Below are positions 1-14,258 of a DNA stretch of 64,000 bases, piece after piece. The notes under the pieces are model-generated. The model saw only the letters and a program-made list of their open reading frames with translations. It did not search any database and had not been told where the DNA came from. Source of the DNA: Paraphaeosphaeria minitans (Eukaryota > Ascomycota > Dothideomycetes > Pleosporales > Didymosphaeriaceae); assembly GCA_015832175.1 (NCBI GenBank), contig WJXW01000009.1, positions 434,001-498,000 on the forward strand. The letters are read 5' to 3'. The stretch's first letter is position 1. Each line of letters starts with the position of its first letter. Made by a program: the position numbers and the translations under genes.

Positions 1-1262
1 ATTTCTTGCCAGAAGCAAATGAGATAGCTTCATGGTAGCTGTCCACCGTATACCCACGGTGTAAGCGCAAATTTCTCTGTGGCCGGAGTCGGTACACCGG
101 TGTGGTTACCAAAACATGTGGACAATAAACACTTAGTCCTCGAATATGCGGCTCATGGTACTCGAATGCAAAGGCTGGACAGTGAACTTTCTCCAACCGA
201 GAATGCTGGGTGGCGGACCTCCAGGGCAGTGGATGAGTGAATGCGGTCGAGTCACGTGAAAAGTTATACTGTACGCACCACGACGGCTCAGCATCTTTTT
301 CTGCATAATTCCCACTCACACTTTAATATTCCGGTACTCCAACTCCAATGCTGCGATTGATAAGCTGGAGAAAGATATTGCATCTTTTCCGGCACCGAAC
401 TAGGATCGGCTGAGCCCAAGTCGAAGAAGAAGTCTTCCTCAACACTTGCGGCATGGCTACAGCGCTGGATATCACCTAAGCGAGAACTGGATCGCTATTT
501 CTAACCACAAGCTTTTTTCTGGTTATCACTGCCCAAGCTTCAGTGCCCTGAGACTGTGGGACATCCACTCCGGCGTGCACCAGTTCGAATACATGGTAGA
601 TGTCCGTCAGGCGACACATCTTTTACCTCTGCTGATCCGATCGAGCCTGCTCTATCTGCCCGTAAGCTCGAAATGCTCCGCTACGTTAGTCTGCCTGTCT
701 CTGGACCCTACGACGCCTTGGTTCTGGATGCGGACTACCTATAGCACTTTGGTATAGCGCTTAACAACAAATAAAGGGTTAAGTCGGATCCTATCACATC
801 AAGAAACTGTTACATGCCATCTTGCTCCTCATATTTCAACACTAAATATGTCAGTTCAAAGTACCAGTGACGAAACCAGCGACTTATTCTATCCTCACAG
901 CTTATCGCACCCTGTAGAGTGTCCCTCGCTATGCTAGCACGTCCATGCGTCCAGTATCATATACTGACCTCTATCCCCTCCTAAACCCCGATTACATCCA
1001 AACGTTCAAGCATAATGTACAACATAGCTACCAGCGCCATACAAGAGCTATCGTATTAAATTTTCATTGTTAGCGTGATGCGTCACGGCAAATTCTCCAA
1101 TCAGAAGAGGTGAGAAACGGAAAGCCTCTCTCGAGAACTTCCCACTTGTCCATAAAGTTCATAACGCCCAGAAGCTGAACGAACGTCGAATCGAAATGGC
1201 TTTCATGGCGGGCAGCTAAGCTCGGAACGATGGCCTTGGTCTCGACCTATCTACGCACTCGC
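1..1262. other. Gene-poor left edge, no supported gene
   Basis: Only short open frames of 60-103 codons occur here, without recognisable domains, splice signals or a shared reading-frame logic. A plus-strand frame around 446-757 and an overlapping one at 556-744 were looked at and matched nothing known. No repeat, tRNA or transposon signature was seen. Confidence 0.5.
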
Positions 1263-2030
1263 CTAAGCCATGGTCGGCATGCGCCCAATAGTCCCTTGTC
1301 TTCTTGTAGAGAGCCATTCCGAGAAGCTGGAAACAGCAAGGATCTCTTGAAAGCCTAATGGTCGCTCCTCAACCGGGACATCGTTGAAATCTATGGCTGT
1401 CCCTGAGTCTGCGCGCTTTGATCGAATAGCGGGGAGCTTCTTCTGAGTCGGTGCCCTCTGTGGCGGAGTTGGTCGCATCTCAGAGGCCGATGGTGGCGGT
1501 GGCGGATGCGGTGGTGCGGCCTGATACACATATGGGTTTGCTGTTGGTACGGAAGGCATGCTTGGATAGAAAAACTTGGTCTTTGTCTCCTTGTGCGGCG
1601 GAAATGCCCTCATCGCCTCTTCGTCTTCTTGTGGAGACTCTACTACTGGTAATTCGTGATGCGCCTTCTGCCAGAACCGTGATGTGCTCGTCTTCTTTCT
1701 TAAACTATGTACTGACATCTCGCCCTTGGAGCTCCCGTCTGTTGACTCAGGTGCCGGAGCATTCGAGTTCGACCGCCCCCGCAACAGCGATATGGAAGTT
1801 TTCAGCGTCAAGCTTGGCCGGCCTATCGTCCATGCAATCGTGTGGGATCTTCGAGGAACTTCAATATTGCCGTAGGTTACAAATGTATGCGATGGCGCCG
1901 TGTCCGGCTCCAATGAGGTAGAGGCACGTTCGAGGCCAGCCAAAGGTACTGTCGCGCCTGGTATGCTCACGCCACCGACATGCCGTGCGTCAAAGGGCGC
2001 TGAGATAGTTCTTGACTTTGGCTTAGTCAT
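1263..2030 (-). CDS. Small proline-rich protein with CRIB-like motif
   Basis: Intronless frame of 255 aa. The N-terminus (about residues 8-20) reads ISAP-FDAR-HVGGV, resembling the CRIB (Cdc42/Rac-interactive binding) signature ISxP-(x)n-HVG, but with four residues between ISxP and HVG instead of the usual seven and without the central F-x-H. The middle is low complexity with a Pro-rich run (PPHPPPPP, about residue 175), and the C-terminus (DFNDVPVEERPLGFQEIL...SEWL) looks structured. A proline-rich, CRIB-bearing small protein would fit a Rho-GTPase effector or adaptor at the cortex, but this is inference. Isolated, with no clear partner; long frame and sensible composition argue for a real gene. 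Start chosen at the first Met, directly before the motif. Confidence 0.55.
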   Translation of the reverse strand: MTKPKSRTISAPFDARHVGGVSIPGATVPLAGLERASTSLEPDTAPSHTFVTYGNIEVPRRSHTIAWTIGRPSLTLKTSISLLRGRSNSNAPAPESTDGSSKGEMSVHSLRKKTSTSRFWQKAHHELPVVESPQEDEEAMRAFPPHKETKTKFFYPSMPSVPTANPYVYQAAPPHPPPPPSASEMRPTPPQRAPTQKKLPAIRSKRADSGTAIDFNDVPVEERPLGFQEILAVSSFSEWLSTRRQGTIGRMPTMA

Positions 2031-3948
2031 TTTGATTGTGGACCCAAAAGGTGAAGGAATGTGTAGTACGACAGGTTTAGCCGGATGAAAGCAACGCGTT
2101 TCGACCCGAGTGAGATGGTCTGATGCAGAGGGCGTAAACTAGGTGAGATGGCTAAGCGTTGCAGCAATGACGGAGTACGAGACGTGACCAAGTCAACTCT
2201 CATCAAGTTAAGCAAACCGTGATGCTAAGACTGGTTGTCGAGAGTATCGTGATGCTCGCCATGGACGCGGCGAGGTGGGAGATAGGATGCGAGTCGAGCC
2301 GTGACGACGCAGATCAAACCAGGGGTACTCCTGGCGGATTTTTGGTGCGCCAAAAAAACTTACGACGCGGGTTGAAGAAAATTAAGTGGCTGAAACGGAG
2401 AATATACCCCACAGCTCGCTGCAAGGCGTTTGAGACGTGAACCGTTCGAGCGCTGGGCAAGCGACTGGGTGATGAGTGATCCGTGCTTCAGCTCTGGTTT
2501 CGAGATGTTGATGAAGATGTAGAGACTGTTCGGCAATGGCATACGCGCGCGGCTCACTGATTACCCTCGTTTTAATATTGACCCGGTACCTGAAAAGTGT
2601 GCATCGGCCTTCACGTATCCGAAGCTCCCAGGAAGTATATGCCATACATGCTTCAGACGAAATACCTTCTTTCTCTGGATACGTCAGCCACCATGAGCTC
2701 TGTGGCTCAACATCAAAGACTTCAAGGTGTCCGCTCGATCGCGCAAATTGCTTCTATAGGGATTCCAAAATGTAGTTTCTCCGAGCTACGGTGAGGTCTG
2801 AGCAGAAGAGCGCGTCCGTCGATCGCCCTTGTCTCCCTGCACCGTCTCACGAGCAACGCCATGGTGCCCGCTATAGCTTGGCCGCTATGGTAAGCATAAC
2901 GGCTAATCAAACGTCAAACCAGGTAACAGAGATGCAGGCGCTGGTTCTGAAAGGCCATAGCTATATTTCTGTAACCTTGACCTTCTTATCGCCGCATAAG
3001 GTCCTAATGATCCAATTTACTCTGCACAAGGTTACAGTAATGGTAGAACTGGCATGCAAGTAAGGTGTAATTCATGAAGAGCTTAGGAAATAAGACAGCT
3101 AAGGACTTCATCCAGGTTAGTAGCGATAATACTGAAGTTGAGTACAATATAACTATCAGGTCTATTAACCGGGTTGCATGCTAAAGTTCCACGTCTTCGA
3201 ACCCTCGAAACCTGAACAAAATGGGCTGATGTAGTTTTCTGAGCATTTGACATAGGTACAGATTCCAGAATTCGCAGGACCGAGCCGTTGACCGACCCGT
3301 GTGCGCGGTCGCGACAGCGGGAGAAGATTCCGTAGCCAGAACGTGAAATGCATCATCGCCATTCCCGGATGATCTTAACAGCGCCGTGAATAGCTTAGGT
3401 CCCGGTGTCAGTGTGGTTTGCTCGACAGACATGAAGCAGGTGTTGTCTCCAAGCTTTCCGCAACGTTTGAGGTACGCGGTTCAAAGCTTGGCAATCTCCA
3501 CCAATCACCATTCACCGCGCTAAGCGCTCCGTGCCGGAAACGGCAAAGCTCGACCGGATTCACGGTCAGCATGCTTGCGCACATCACTGAGCGATGCCCT
3601 GGAGGGTCGATCACGTACTTTCGTATCCAGGAGGCTCCATTATGCGGAACATGCTGTCAGCATGTTTGGCGCCTCCACGCACAGCGGGACACGATCCGTG
3701 GCGGCTGTCAAACTGTGTCAGGCATCTTTGCCTGTATATAAGAACAATGCGCTCTCGTTGCCTGACTTCCATCCCATCAAGCATCTGCAGCTTACAAGAG
3801 TCTGTCGTTTAATCGTCTATTCATTCATTTCGCGTTCTATTCTATCGTTCCTGGAGAACCAATCTCGGCCGGTCCTTTTCGCTGTACAACTTTTACCATT
3901 ACCACACTCCCTCAAAGTAAACGATATAACGACGATATCGATCTCAAT
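2031..3948. other. Intergenic, includes promoter of next gene
   Basis: No gene supported. The stretch around 2880-3170 is visibly AT-richer than its surroundings. The last 250 bases form the core promoter and 5' leader of the secreted Asn-rich protein gene, with a pyrimidine-rich leader just before the start codon. Confidence 0.5.
3735..3742 (+). promoter_or_regulatory. TATA box of the Asn-rich protein gene
   Basis: TATATAAG lies about 207 bases before the ATG at 3949, followed by a C/T-rich leader. A clear TATA element with a leader of roughly 170-180 nt suits a strongly or conditionally expressed secreted-protein gene. Position relative to the true transcription start is inferred. Confidence 0.55.
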
Positions 3949-5232
<1,284 letters not shown>

Positions 5233-6237
5233 GCTGGGCTGGGCGATGGGGTCCTAGGCGATGGAGAATAGTGTTGATCTTTTGGGGCCTCACTAGGGGA
5301 GACGGAATGTATGATTACGCTAGGCAGAGAGCGTCTTGTGTCACAATTTCTCTCTTCTTATTGCTCAGATACTAATTGAACCTCTTTAACTGAGATCAAA
5401 TTCTTTGCCTCGGATCTGATATGCTTCGCGATCTTGTGCTGAACGTGGCTGATAAGAACTGTTGTATATCGGATGATCGCTCCACGCTCCACGCTACTCC
5501 CCCGTCCCATTCTCTTCATGGACGCCCTCTTACTCAGCAGACAGCAAAGCCCCTAAAAGCAATAGCAAGTCCCTATTCTTCCTCCTACCAAACATCCCCA
5601 CAGTATCGCAAGACTCTAAATCCATCTCAATCACAAGCCTACATCCGCGCCCTCCGAACATCCCACCAGACCTCCGGGGCCTTGCCGTGTCCCACAGGAT
5701 TCTGTGTCCCAATGCAAACAGCCTAGCAAATGCAACGCGGCGGAAAACTCAACGAGATGTCGAAGGAAGCGATGCGCTATCTTTGCCAACGTCGAAGCCA
5801 GCAGCACCTCCGGCCCCCTCGTCCGCGAACACGGCAGAACCTCCGCATGCAAGCCGCAGGCGTGCCCCTCGTTTGCTTCTTGGCCATGTTGTCGGACCTC
5901 ATGCGCGAGTGGAGGATCCCGTTTCCGGGAGTCGACAAGATCGTCCTCGTTGTTAACGAGTACATGTCCGCGTATGGGTACCTGATGAGGGGGGCATGCG
6001 AGTGCTATCTTGCAGAACGGAACGGTGCTTCCTAGGTCGGAGACGTACATTTAAGTGACTGAAAGTAAGGCGGGGAAATATGTGAGCAGGGGGGGGGAGA
6101 GATGTAACACACCCTTTAAGCTAAATTGACACGAAGACCCTGATGCCTACAGGAAAAGCAGGCAACGCGAGTGATTATCTCAAACGTCAAATAAAGCGTA
6201 CCATATCCTTCCCAATCCCAGCAGTTTCCACATCTTC
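5233..6237. other. Intergenic, uncertain small frames
   Basis: Tail-to-tail spacer between the Asn-rich protein gene and the ABC transporter. Overlapping plus-strand frames at 5421-5726, 5704-5985 and 5730-6035 are each about 100 codons. The last (MQAAGVPLVCFLAML... VDKIVLVVNEYM) looks somewhat protein-like but matched no family, so no gene is called. A G9 run lies near 6090. Confidence 0.4.
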
Positions 6238-9200
6238 CTATCTCAACACCGCCTCCCCCGTCGCTCCTAACAATTGCGGTGTTTCTCCTTCCAGCAAGCG
6301 TCCGCGGCCCATCTTCCTCCACGCCCTTCCAAGCCATCTCTCCTTCACACATTTCAGTACCACGTACGCCACGAGTCTGTACACGACGGTGCACACACCC
6401 AATGCCATGATGTAAGTATCGGGGTCCTTGTTCAGTTTGTACAGTGCGAGCGCATCCTCCCCTGTCGCGATGGGACAGCGTCCGTCGATCTTCTGGTACT
6501 CGTCGCAGGTGAACTTGACCCCGCGCAGGGTGTATGGTGCCATATTTCCCATCGCCCACTTGATGGGCGAGAGATGGTTGAAAGCCTGCAAGAAGCTAGG
6601 AATATTGAGGGACATGACGCCGCCTTTGTGATTGTTAGTATTCTGGTCATGAGTGCGGAAGCGACAGGACATAGCTTACCCATGATCTGTGCTACGCTGA
6701 GAAGCACGCTCATGCAGTTCACGCTGAAGCCAGTGTGGGTGAATAGTGTGTTGAATGTAATGCCCAGAGATTCACCGCAGCTGACAATGCAGAAGGCGTT
6801 GTACGTGATGATGAAGAAGGTTTGGGCGTCGCGCTGCAGGCCGCACGCGAGGACGGCCAGGCAAGAGAAGATGATGCAACTGATGATCTCAAAAGGAATT
6901 TCCAGAGCAGTGTAGGTCAGGAAGAAGGCCTCGACATTATACACACGATCGGCGTAGTCGCGATAGAACACGTCGCGCTCGAGTGGGTACACAGCGATGT
7001 TGTTGAGCACTGCAAGGCATGGTCAGCCACAGTTTACATGATCGATGGGAGTGGAAAGGTGACTTACTGCCGACAAAGTACAAGGGGGCGATCTCAACGA
7101 GAAATCCGAGGCGGTTCTGCACTGCGAAGTAGTTGTTCTTCAACGGTGCGAAGAACAATGCAAGCACGATGGCTAGACCAGCGACCTGGCCGATACGTGC
7201 AGATAGCAGATCAGGCTGACGGAAGAAGTTCTTGGTCGCTCTCCTCAATAGTATGGAGAAGGCGTTCATGAAAGAGGACGGTTCTCGTACCAGGCTTCCA
7301 AGTTCTGCAGGCGTAGTGATTGATCCGGTTCGAGCAATTGGAGGTATCCAGGACTGTATCAGACTACGTACTTTAAACCGACTGGCAGCCTCCCGCGACT
7401 CGTGTTGGAGATCAACAGTGATGAGATCGAGCGCAAAATCAGCAGGGTTGATGTGCTGGGGGCAGTGGTACCCTTGTTTGGCGAAGTGTGATAGCATATC
7501 TCCAGATGGGCCTGCGTAGACAGGATGACCCCCGCGAGCCAAGAGAAGAATGCTGCCGAAGTGTGCGAAAAGATCTGATCGCGGTTGATGAATTGTTACG
7601 ATGAGTGTGCGGCCTTCGTTTGCAAGGCCCTGAAGAACATCCATAATGGAGAGTGCTGTGAAAGCATCCAGACCAGATAATGGCTCATCAAGTAGGAGAA
7701 CGCGAGGTTCCGTGAGGATCTGAACAGCGATGGTAACGCGACGTTTTTCACCGCCACTAATTCCTTTGATCATATCGTTACCGATGAGATTATCTGCGCA
7801 GTCCTTCAAGCCCATCTTGAGGAGAATGTCTTCTGCCCTCTGCATCTTCTCTTGCTTCGAAATCCACTTCGGCAGGCGTAGCCCGGCAGCGTATCGCAAA
7901 GTTTCGCGTACAGTAAGTGAAGCAAGAAGAGCATCGTCATCTTGCGTAACGAACGAGCATATAGCATGGACAACATCTTCCGATGGTGATAAGCCGTTGA
8001 ACGACATCTCTCCGTACTTTTTGTATTTCGTTGTCAAATCATCCCGCAGTCTGCCGGCCATGCAGTTGAGCAATGTCGTTTTGCCAGATCCTGAAGGACC
8101 CATGATGACATTCAACGTGCCCGGTTGGAATTCGGCGGTGAGTGGGTTGAGTATCGTCTTGGTGATTTTCTTCCTGATGGAACGCTTCTCAAGGTCGAGC
8201 CCATATCCATCAAGTCGGATGGTGACTGTGCGTACTTCATCCCGAGACCTGGCGACCATCTTCTCTTTACCTGCCGATGCGTCCGTGTTGGAGGGTCTAG
8301 CTCTAGCCATGGCAATCTCAGCATTCCAGAATTTGAGCAGCAGGTAAGCGCCAAAGTAGAAAGCGATACCAAAACCGAGGAGTGCAAGGATGGGGCGCCA
8401 GACCCAGTCTCCCGGGAAGCCTAAAGAATCCAAAATGAACGCGCCCGTGTACTCTTTACATGCTGGATTCGATGCGCCACCTTCGAGCGGACAATCATAA
8501 AACTGCCCCGTAAACTCGTTGGCAGCCAATGCGCCGAATGCGTAGAACACATAGGCGGTCCATTTTGTCCAACGAACGTAGATCGGTATCGTGTTTGACT
8601 GGATGAAGTAACCACAAGCCATAGACTGCAGTGTGTAGGCTAGGTTTGCCACCAAGCTTGCCTATCGATAGTTAGTGTGGCATCTCTTGAGCTTTGAAGA
8701 ACCTACCCCAGCAAAGTTCCGCGAGATCGCGACACAAACCATCGCGAAGCAGACAGCGATGTATTGCTCTAGCAATATGACACTGAAGAAAGTAAGAAAG
8801 ACTTCGCCGTCTTTCCGAAAACCAGCCATAAAGTAGAATATGATCGAGAAGATCAGCGGCACCGGGATGTCTTCGATCAGTAGGCGAGCCAGTCTCCTTG
8901 AAACGAGGAAAGCTGGAATGCCGACTACGCCTTGCCGTGCTTCTTCGTCAAAAACATGGATGTCGATGGTTAACCGGTATGTCTCGTAGAGCAAGATAAG
9001 GTAGCCCTGCATTGCGGATGCAATGTACAGAGCACCTTGGCGGGACCGAATGCCGGAGAGCGAGCCGTCTAGTTGCAGGAAGATCCAACCGATGATGATA
9101 GCCATGGTGATCGCTTCCACAAGGCTGCCGAACATGCCCATCGGATCGCGCAAAGTCACGATCCATGTCCGTGATGTCAGAACGCGAATCTGCTGGATGA

Positions 9201-10483
9201 GTGATATGTGTCTTGCCGGAGATCCCTTTGGTGAGTGCCCGACGTTCACTGCTTTCTCGTCCATGTTGTTTTCGCCTTTTGGTTTTGACGAGCGGTCCCT
9301 CCATGCTTCAGTGATGCGATTGACGCGAATCTGAGCTGCAGCCTCCACTTCTTCGCTCCTATTGTCAACGCTCACGACGTCAATGAGATATTCTGCAGGA
9401 TTCGTGAAAGGAGGCATCTCGTGTCCCAGAGTCTGGAAATAAGGTAGACATTCGTTAGCACTCCCCGAATACGCCGGTTTGCCTCTCGTGAGAAGTATGA
9501 TGTGATCAAAACAACGCCAGATCTCGGACCGTGGTTGATGTACTGTTCATGTCAGCTACCCGCACGCCATAGTTGTGGTATACGCACTCGTGACGATGAT
9601 AGTCCGCCCCTTTCGCGCTAAATTCTGCAAAGTCTTCACAATTCTATGGAGTCGTTAGTACAACGGACCGTAACAACTTGCGGAATGCTTACTGGTATGC
9701 ACTGGTGGAGTCAAGCCCAGTAGTCGGCTCGTCCAGCCAGAGTAGACTGGGATTAGACAATAGCTGTACGCCAATGCTGACCCGTCGCTTCTCACCGCCA
9801 CTGCAACCGCGATGCTCGTGGTTTCCTATCCGCGTGTCGGCAGCTTCCTTTAGACTCAACTCCATGATAACTTCCTCCACAAGCTTCTTCTTCTCCTGCT
9901 GACTGATGGACGCAGGTAGGCGAAGTTGAGCTGCATAAGTCAAAGTCTCCCGGACTGTGAGAGTGGGTAGTAGAATGTCCTGTTGTATGACGAAGCCGGA
10001 CTGGATTTGCGATGCATCTTCGCTCCCATTGAACAGAGTCCGCCCGGATACCGATAGTCGATTGCCCTTCATCCGCCCGCTCATCTGGTTCAACAGCGAT
10101 GTTTTTCCACTGCCACTCCCTCCGATAATCGCTGTCAGCGTCCCACTCTTGCATTCTGCCGAGATGTCGTCCAAAATCTTCTTCTCATGGCCGCTGACCG
10201 GCGCTTTTGCACTATTCTGGAAGAGCTTCGCAAGAGCACTTGGCGATTCGTCTACCGTCACGGAAAGATGTTGCAGCTGAACGGATACGGGGTCGACTTC
10301 GCGCAGCGAGATGGCATTCTCGACATGCGAGGTTGCGGACGTGTGTGTTCGTGTAGGTCGTATTGTATCCGTCTGCACGGTTGAAGCCACCACGCCACCG
10401 CCATCCCCCATCGCTGGTGGCGCACTCTGCCGCGTCTCGTTCTCGTTCTCGTTCTCGTTCTCGTTCTCGGTCGACTCGGTCAT
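6238..10483 (-). CDS. Full-length ABCG transporter, YOL075C-like
   Basis: Six exons: 10483-9693, 9643-9588, 9542-8707, 8661-7068, 7009-6680, 6623-6238; 1330 aa. Order NBD1-TMD1-NBD2-TMD2. NBD1: Walker A GGSGSGKTS (about 121-129), signature CSGGE (227-231), Walker B LLWLDEP (247-253), with the H-loop His restored by splicing exons 2 and 3. NBD2: Walker A GPSGSGKTT (about 749-757), signature ISGGE (862-866), LLLDEP. Each NBD is followed by a six-helix-type membrane region. Both ATP sites are canonical, unlike Pdr5/CDR pumps whose NBD1 Walker A is degenerate, which places it with the yeast YOL075C group (export of lipids or other hydrophobic compounds, substrate unknown). The start Met precedes a low-complexity tail with (Asn-Glu)5. 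An upstream in-frame Met at 10585 is possible but less likely. Confidence 0.9.
10435..10469 (-). repeat. Hexanucleotide repeat encoding (Asn-Glu)5
   Basis: About six tandem copies of TCGTTC (plus strand) lie in the first exon of the ABC transporter and encode alternating Asn-Glu at residues 7-16. Hexamer steps keep the frame, so length changes would only alter the cytosolic N-terminal tail. Confidence 0.85.
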
Positions 10484-13400
10484 CGTCGCGCTCACCGAAG
10501 AACACCAGAAGAAGGGAGCGTTTGAAGCATAGTCGAGCGACACGATCACGACAGAAAGCTGAAATGTCTGCGTTCCAGCTTGCACGCGAGCTGCCTTGAC
10601 TCCGCAGCCCCGTGGTCCCCGGTCTCGCTAAGCAGCCGATGTGGTGTGGAGGATGCAGGCGTCGCTGTTGGGCGTTGCCGCCTCGCTTGCATGCTTCCCC
10701 AGGGTCCATCCTCACGGGACAGCGATCTCGCGAGGAAACATTCGCATGTTTCAGCATCTGTTGTAAGATGCGTGGACTGAATTTTGGGAGATGAGTAGAC
10801 ACCATGAGAATATTTCTTTGGAGGAATGGAGCCTGGGGTCTGTTCGCGGTCACAGTGGTTCCAGGGTGCAGCGCCACCAAGGACCCACGTTTTCCACCTG
10901 CCAGGCTGCCACAAGCGTCCCGACGTTCCATCAACACGTTTCGTCTGACGCTCATTTGCGGCCTTCGTGACACATAGTCCGACGTCCGACGTCCGATCTC
11001 TGATCTATCTTATACTGTAAAGGTGCGATCGATCTCGTGTACGGTCACCTAAGTACGTTCCGGGCCTCGAGGACACTCAACCAATCTTCTGGAAGAAGAC
11101 GTCGAAGCGATCTCATGCAGACTGCTCATCAGCTCGAAGCGAGCGTCCATGATGACGAATGAGGGACCATGGGTTATCGCAGCCAAGCAGAAATGCCTCC
11201 TGACACTGCATGCTCGCTACTGCCCATCAACGTTAATTCACCGACTGCCAACTACCCGGAAGAGACATGGATCAAGACGAGACCGATTTCTCGAACGGGA
11301 AACCTCGGCCAGGGACCTCTTCGTCAATTCGATGGAAATGCGCTCCGCTGCGATTCTTTGGGATCAATTGCCGAAGCACTCCCATAGTGTGAAGGCTGCG
11401 ACGATTTCGCTACGAACAGGTACCTAGGTAGGTAGAGCTTGACATGATGCCAACCAAGGCCCACACCCATCACGCGCTATGGACTCGGTAATCTTGGTTT
11501 GATCCCTTTTCGAGGATGACCAGGAGCACCACTTCACCCGCGCGTGGCTTGGTGTTGCAACCCATGGGGAATGCCGGCAGGATAATCCGTCCCATGCCTA
11601 CCTACCTATAGGTAGGCATCCATCGAAAGCTTTATCCAAGCGAAGTGTCGTTGACGACACGATCTGTTTTGCACGAGCCTTTGTGGAATGCGAGGCCGGA
11701 CGTGTCGAAGAGCCAGTTCGCATCTTGGTCTGATGTTCAAGCCTCGGTCTTGCGCCCATTTGCTAGGTACACCATCTTGCAGGGTAGGTAGGTACAGTGG
11801 GTAGGTAGGTATAGGTACGACAGCTGAGTCAAGGGCAGCCACATTACACAGTAGCCACGGGAAGCCACACTCGGCAATCCACGATTCCACTCCACCTTGA
11901 CATGAAGTGTGCAGGACCCTGCGGCGTGCATTCATCAGCCCTACGAAGAATCAATCATCACAGCAACTCTGGAGAGCTGACGGGCGCACACCACCGATCA
12001 AGTGACTGGAAGCAGCTGCGACCACCCAGCGCCGTCGAGCGCGCCGCATACGCCGCATACGCCTCATACGCCTCATACGCCTCATACGCCCGATGACCTC
12101 CAGGAAACAGCCATAGGCCTAGGCGTGAGGTCCTGTAAGGCACACTCTACCTCGTGGCTACGCTCATCGGTGAGGGCCCCCCATGTTCGCAAGCAGCTCT
12201 GCTCGATTGGGGCATGTTCGCAGCCAGCTACCTACCCACCTACCTGCCTACAAGGTCTCCTCACCGATGGCGAAGGCCCACACGGCAATCTCTCAGCGCT
12301 GGAAATGGTCCCGTGGGGTGCTTCATGCTCGCCACCAAAGAGGTAGAACGGCTTAGTGGTGTGCCGCGCTCATGCGAACGGTGTGGGCGTGGATGAAATC
12401 GCAGCCCGCTCCCCCCGAGCACTCATCATGCCCATGAACCCAGCTCCATGCATGCATGCATGCGTGCATGCGTGACAGTCCTAACACGGCCAGACCTGCG
12501 TAGTAGGTAGACCAGCCTCGCCACAAACCCCTTCTTGCTGCTTGCTTGCTTGCTTCGCACCGGCGATTTGCATAGCATGGCACGGCGGGCGGGCGGGCGG
12601 GCATGATTGCTGCGCTGCTCAATGAGCACCGTCGCCGACGCAGCGGCCTCGAGTCCACGTCACCCCGTCTCCACAACGCCCAAGTCCTCAACTGCCGTCG
12701 GCAATAGCCACTCTCCCAACGACATCCGACCGCGAGCGTCCACCGCACCGGCCAGCCCAGGTTCGAGCGTCCCGAAACAAGAAACACGTCCGCGGGGGGG
12801 CAGCGAATCCACCTTTCGGTACAATGCGGGTTTCGTCGTGGGGGTCCACCTTTGCTTCACTTGCTAGGTATGGCGGGTGCAATATCTGAGGCTATATCCA
12901 TGATGTAGGTACCACGTCCGATGTGCAGATATGCATGTTATGTTAAGACAGCCACGCCGGTTGCGTAGGTACCCATGTGTGACGAGCCTGTCGTGGGTGA
13001 ATGGTAGCTGCAAAATCCATCGGAAGAGGATGCACCCCTCGCTGGCGATCACTCCCTCAAAGCATTCTCCAGGCTCATGTTGCATTGAGCACGGCGTCTG
13101 ATAAATATCCCCAGCTCGCAGCCCCGTCCCATACTGTGCTGTGTCCACCGTGATCGCCTCTCCCAGCTCCTCACACCTTTACCCGGAAGCGAATGCGCTG
13201 ATTATCTACGGCCCAGCAACTGCTCATCTTCCTCTTCCTCTTCCTCCTCCTCCTCCTCCTTCTTCTTCTCGCCCACCCACGCATAATGTTCCTTCCACTC
13301 CACACACACACACACCACGCACCCCCCACGCTTCTCCCGTGCCCGGCGACGCTGCCCCTGCCCTCCAAGATCGCAGGCCCGGATAAATGCACGCGACCGC

Positions 13401-14258
13401 TTCGACGAACGAGCCTCGCGCATTGCGCAGCGTTGCTCTTCGATCAGGACATTCCGATGAAGCTGGTGGGAGCTAGCATGAGTCGCAGGCCCGCTCGCTA
13501 ACTTGGGCCAGGGAATTGCGTTGCGGCAGAGAGCGGGGCGAGCGAGGGAGGGGGGAGGGGGGGGAAACAGGCTCGGTTTGCTCAAAGGGGCAAGGCGCGC
13601 GGAGACGCCGCCGTGCATACAGATTCAGGGTGAACGAGTGGTGCTGGCTGGCGAGGAGGAAGGGCCGATTGTGCTGCGAGTCAGATGGGGGCAGTGGTCG
13701 AGGTAGAGTGGTATTTCATTGCTAGGCAGATGCGGGTGCACGCTCCGCGCAAAGCTAGACTCCGTGGCCAAAATTCAAGGCACGGTGCAGATGCCCGAGG
13801 GACGTTTGTGTCTTTGGACGGAGCGAGATGTGCTTTGAGCAAGCGACCGCGACGGCCTCCTTCCAGTGCGATACAACGATGGTGAAGCAGATGACTCCGT
13901 CTGTACAAGTATCCTCGGCCGTGACTAGATCCGGAAAGATAGGAAAGCAATACAGAAGAGCAATAAGCCGTAGCCTTTGCAGAAACAGGCTTCAAAGGGG
14001 GCCGCACCCAATTTTTGCAGACGAAAGCCTTACCCATGCCAAAGGAAATTAGATGCGCTGCGGTAGTTAAACGTGTGCGTAAAGGACGAAGAGAAGAGTC
14101 CCGGAGTCTGCCAACTCCATAGCCTAGGTCCCACCCCAGTCCCGTTTGATGCTCAGTCCTCACCCGTCGATAACCCCGAGGAAACCCCAAAACTCCAATG
14201 TTCGAAAAGATCATGAACGTGATGCGTGCGTCGGCCGTATGCGTATGTGCAGAAGTGC
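10484..14258. other. Large spacer rich in simple repeats
   Basis: Nearly 3.8 kb between the ABC transporter promoter side and the 3' end of the Zn2Cys6 gene. It holds TAGG/CCTA tetramer clusters (about 11420-11435, 11598-11622, 11785-11815, 12225-12250), a 9-bp minisatellite (12043-12087), ATGC runs (12447-12472), GGGC runs (about 12586-12602), a CT-rich tract (about 13227-13270) and CA and G tracts. Open frames here (for example 12607-12867, 13202-13618) are low complexity and unsupported. The first few hundred bases beyond 10484 should hold the ABC transporter promoter. Confidence 0.6.
12043..12087 (+). repeat. 9-bp minisatellite, five copies
   Basis: Five tandem nonamers, GCCGCATAC twice then GCCTCATAC three times, with a G/T variant splitting the array into two homogeneous blocks. 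Lies in non-coding spacer. Confidence 0.9.

Noticed and set aside
5421..6050. Overlapping 90-140-codon frames between the Asn-rich gene and the ABC transporter
   Set aside because: No family match and mutually overlapping on both strands; possibly a relic, but nothing allows a call.
12607..12867. 86-codon Ser/Pro-rich frame
   Set aside because: Low complexity, no domain, no splice partner, inside a simple-repeat-rich spacer.
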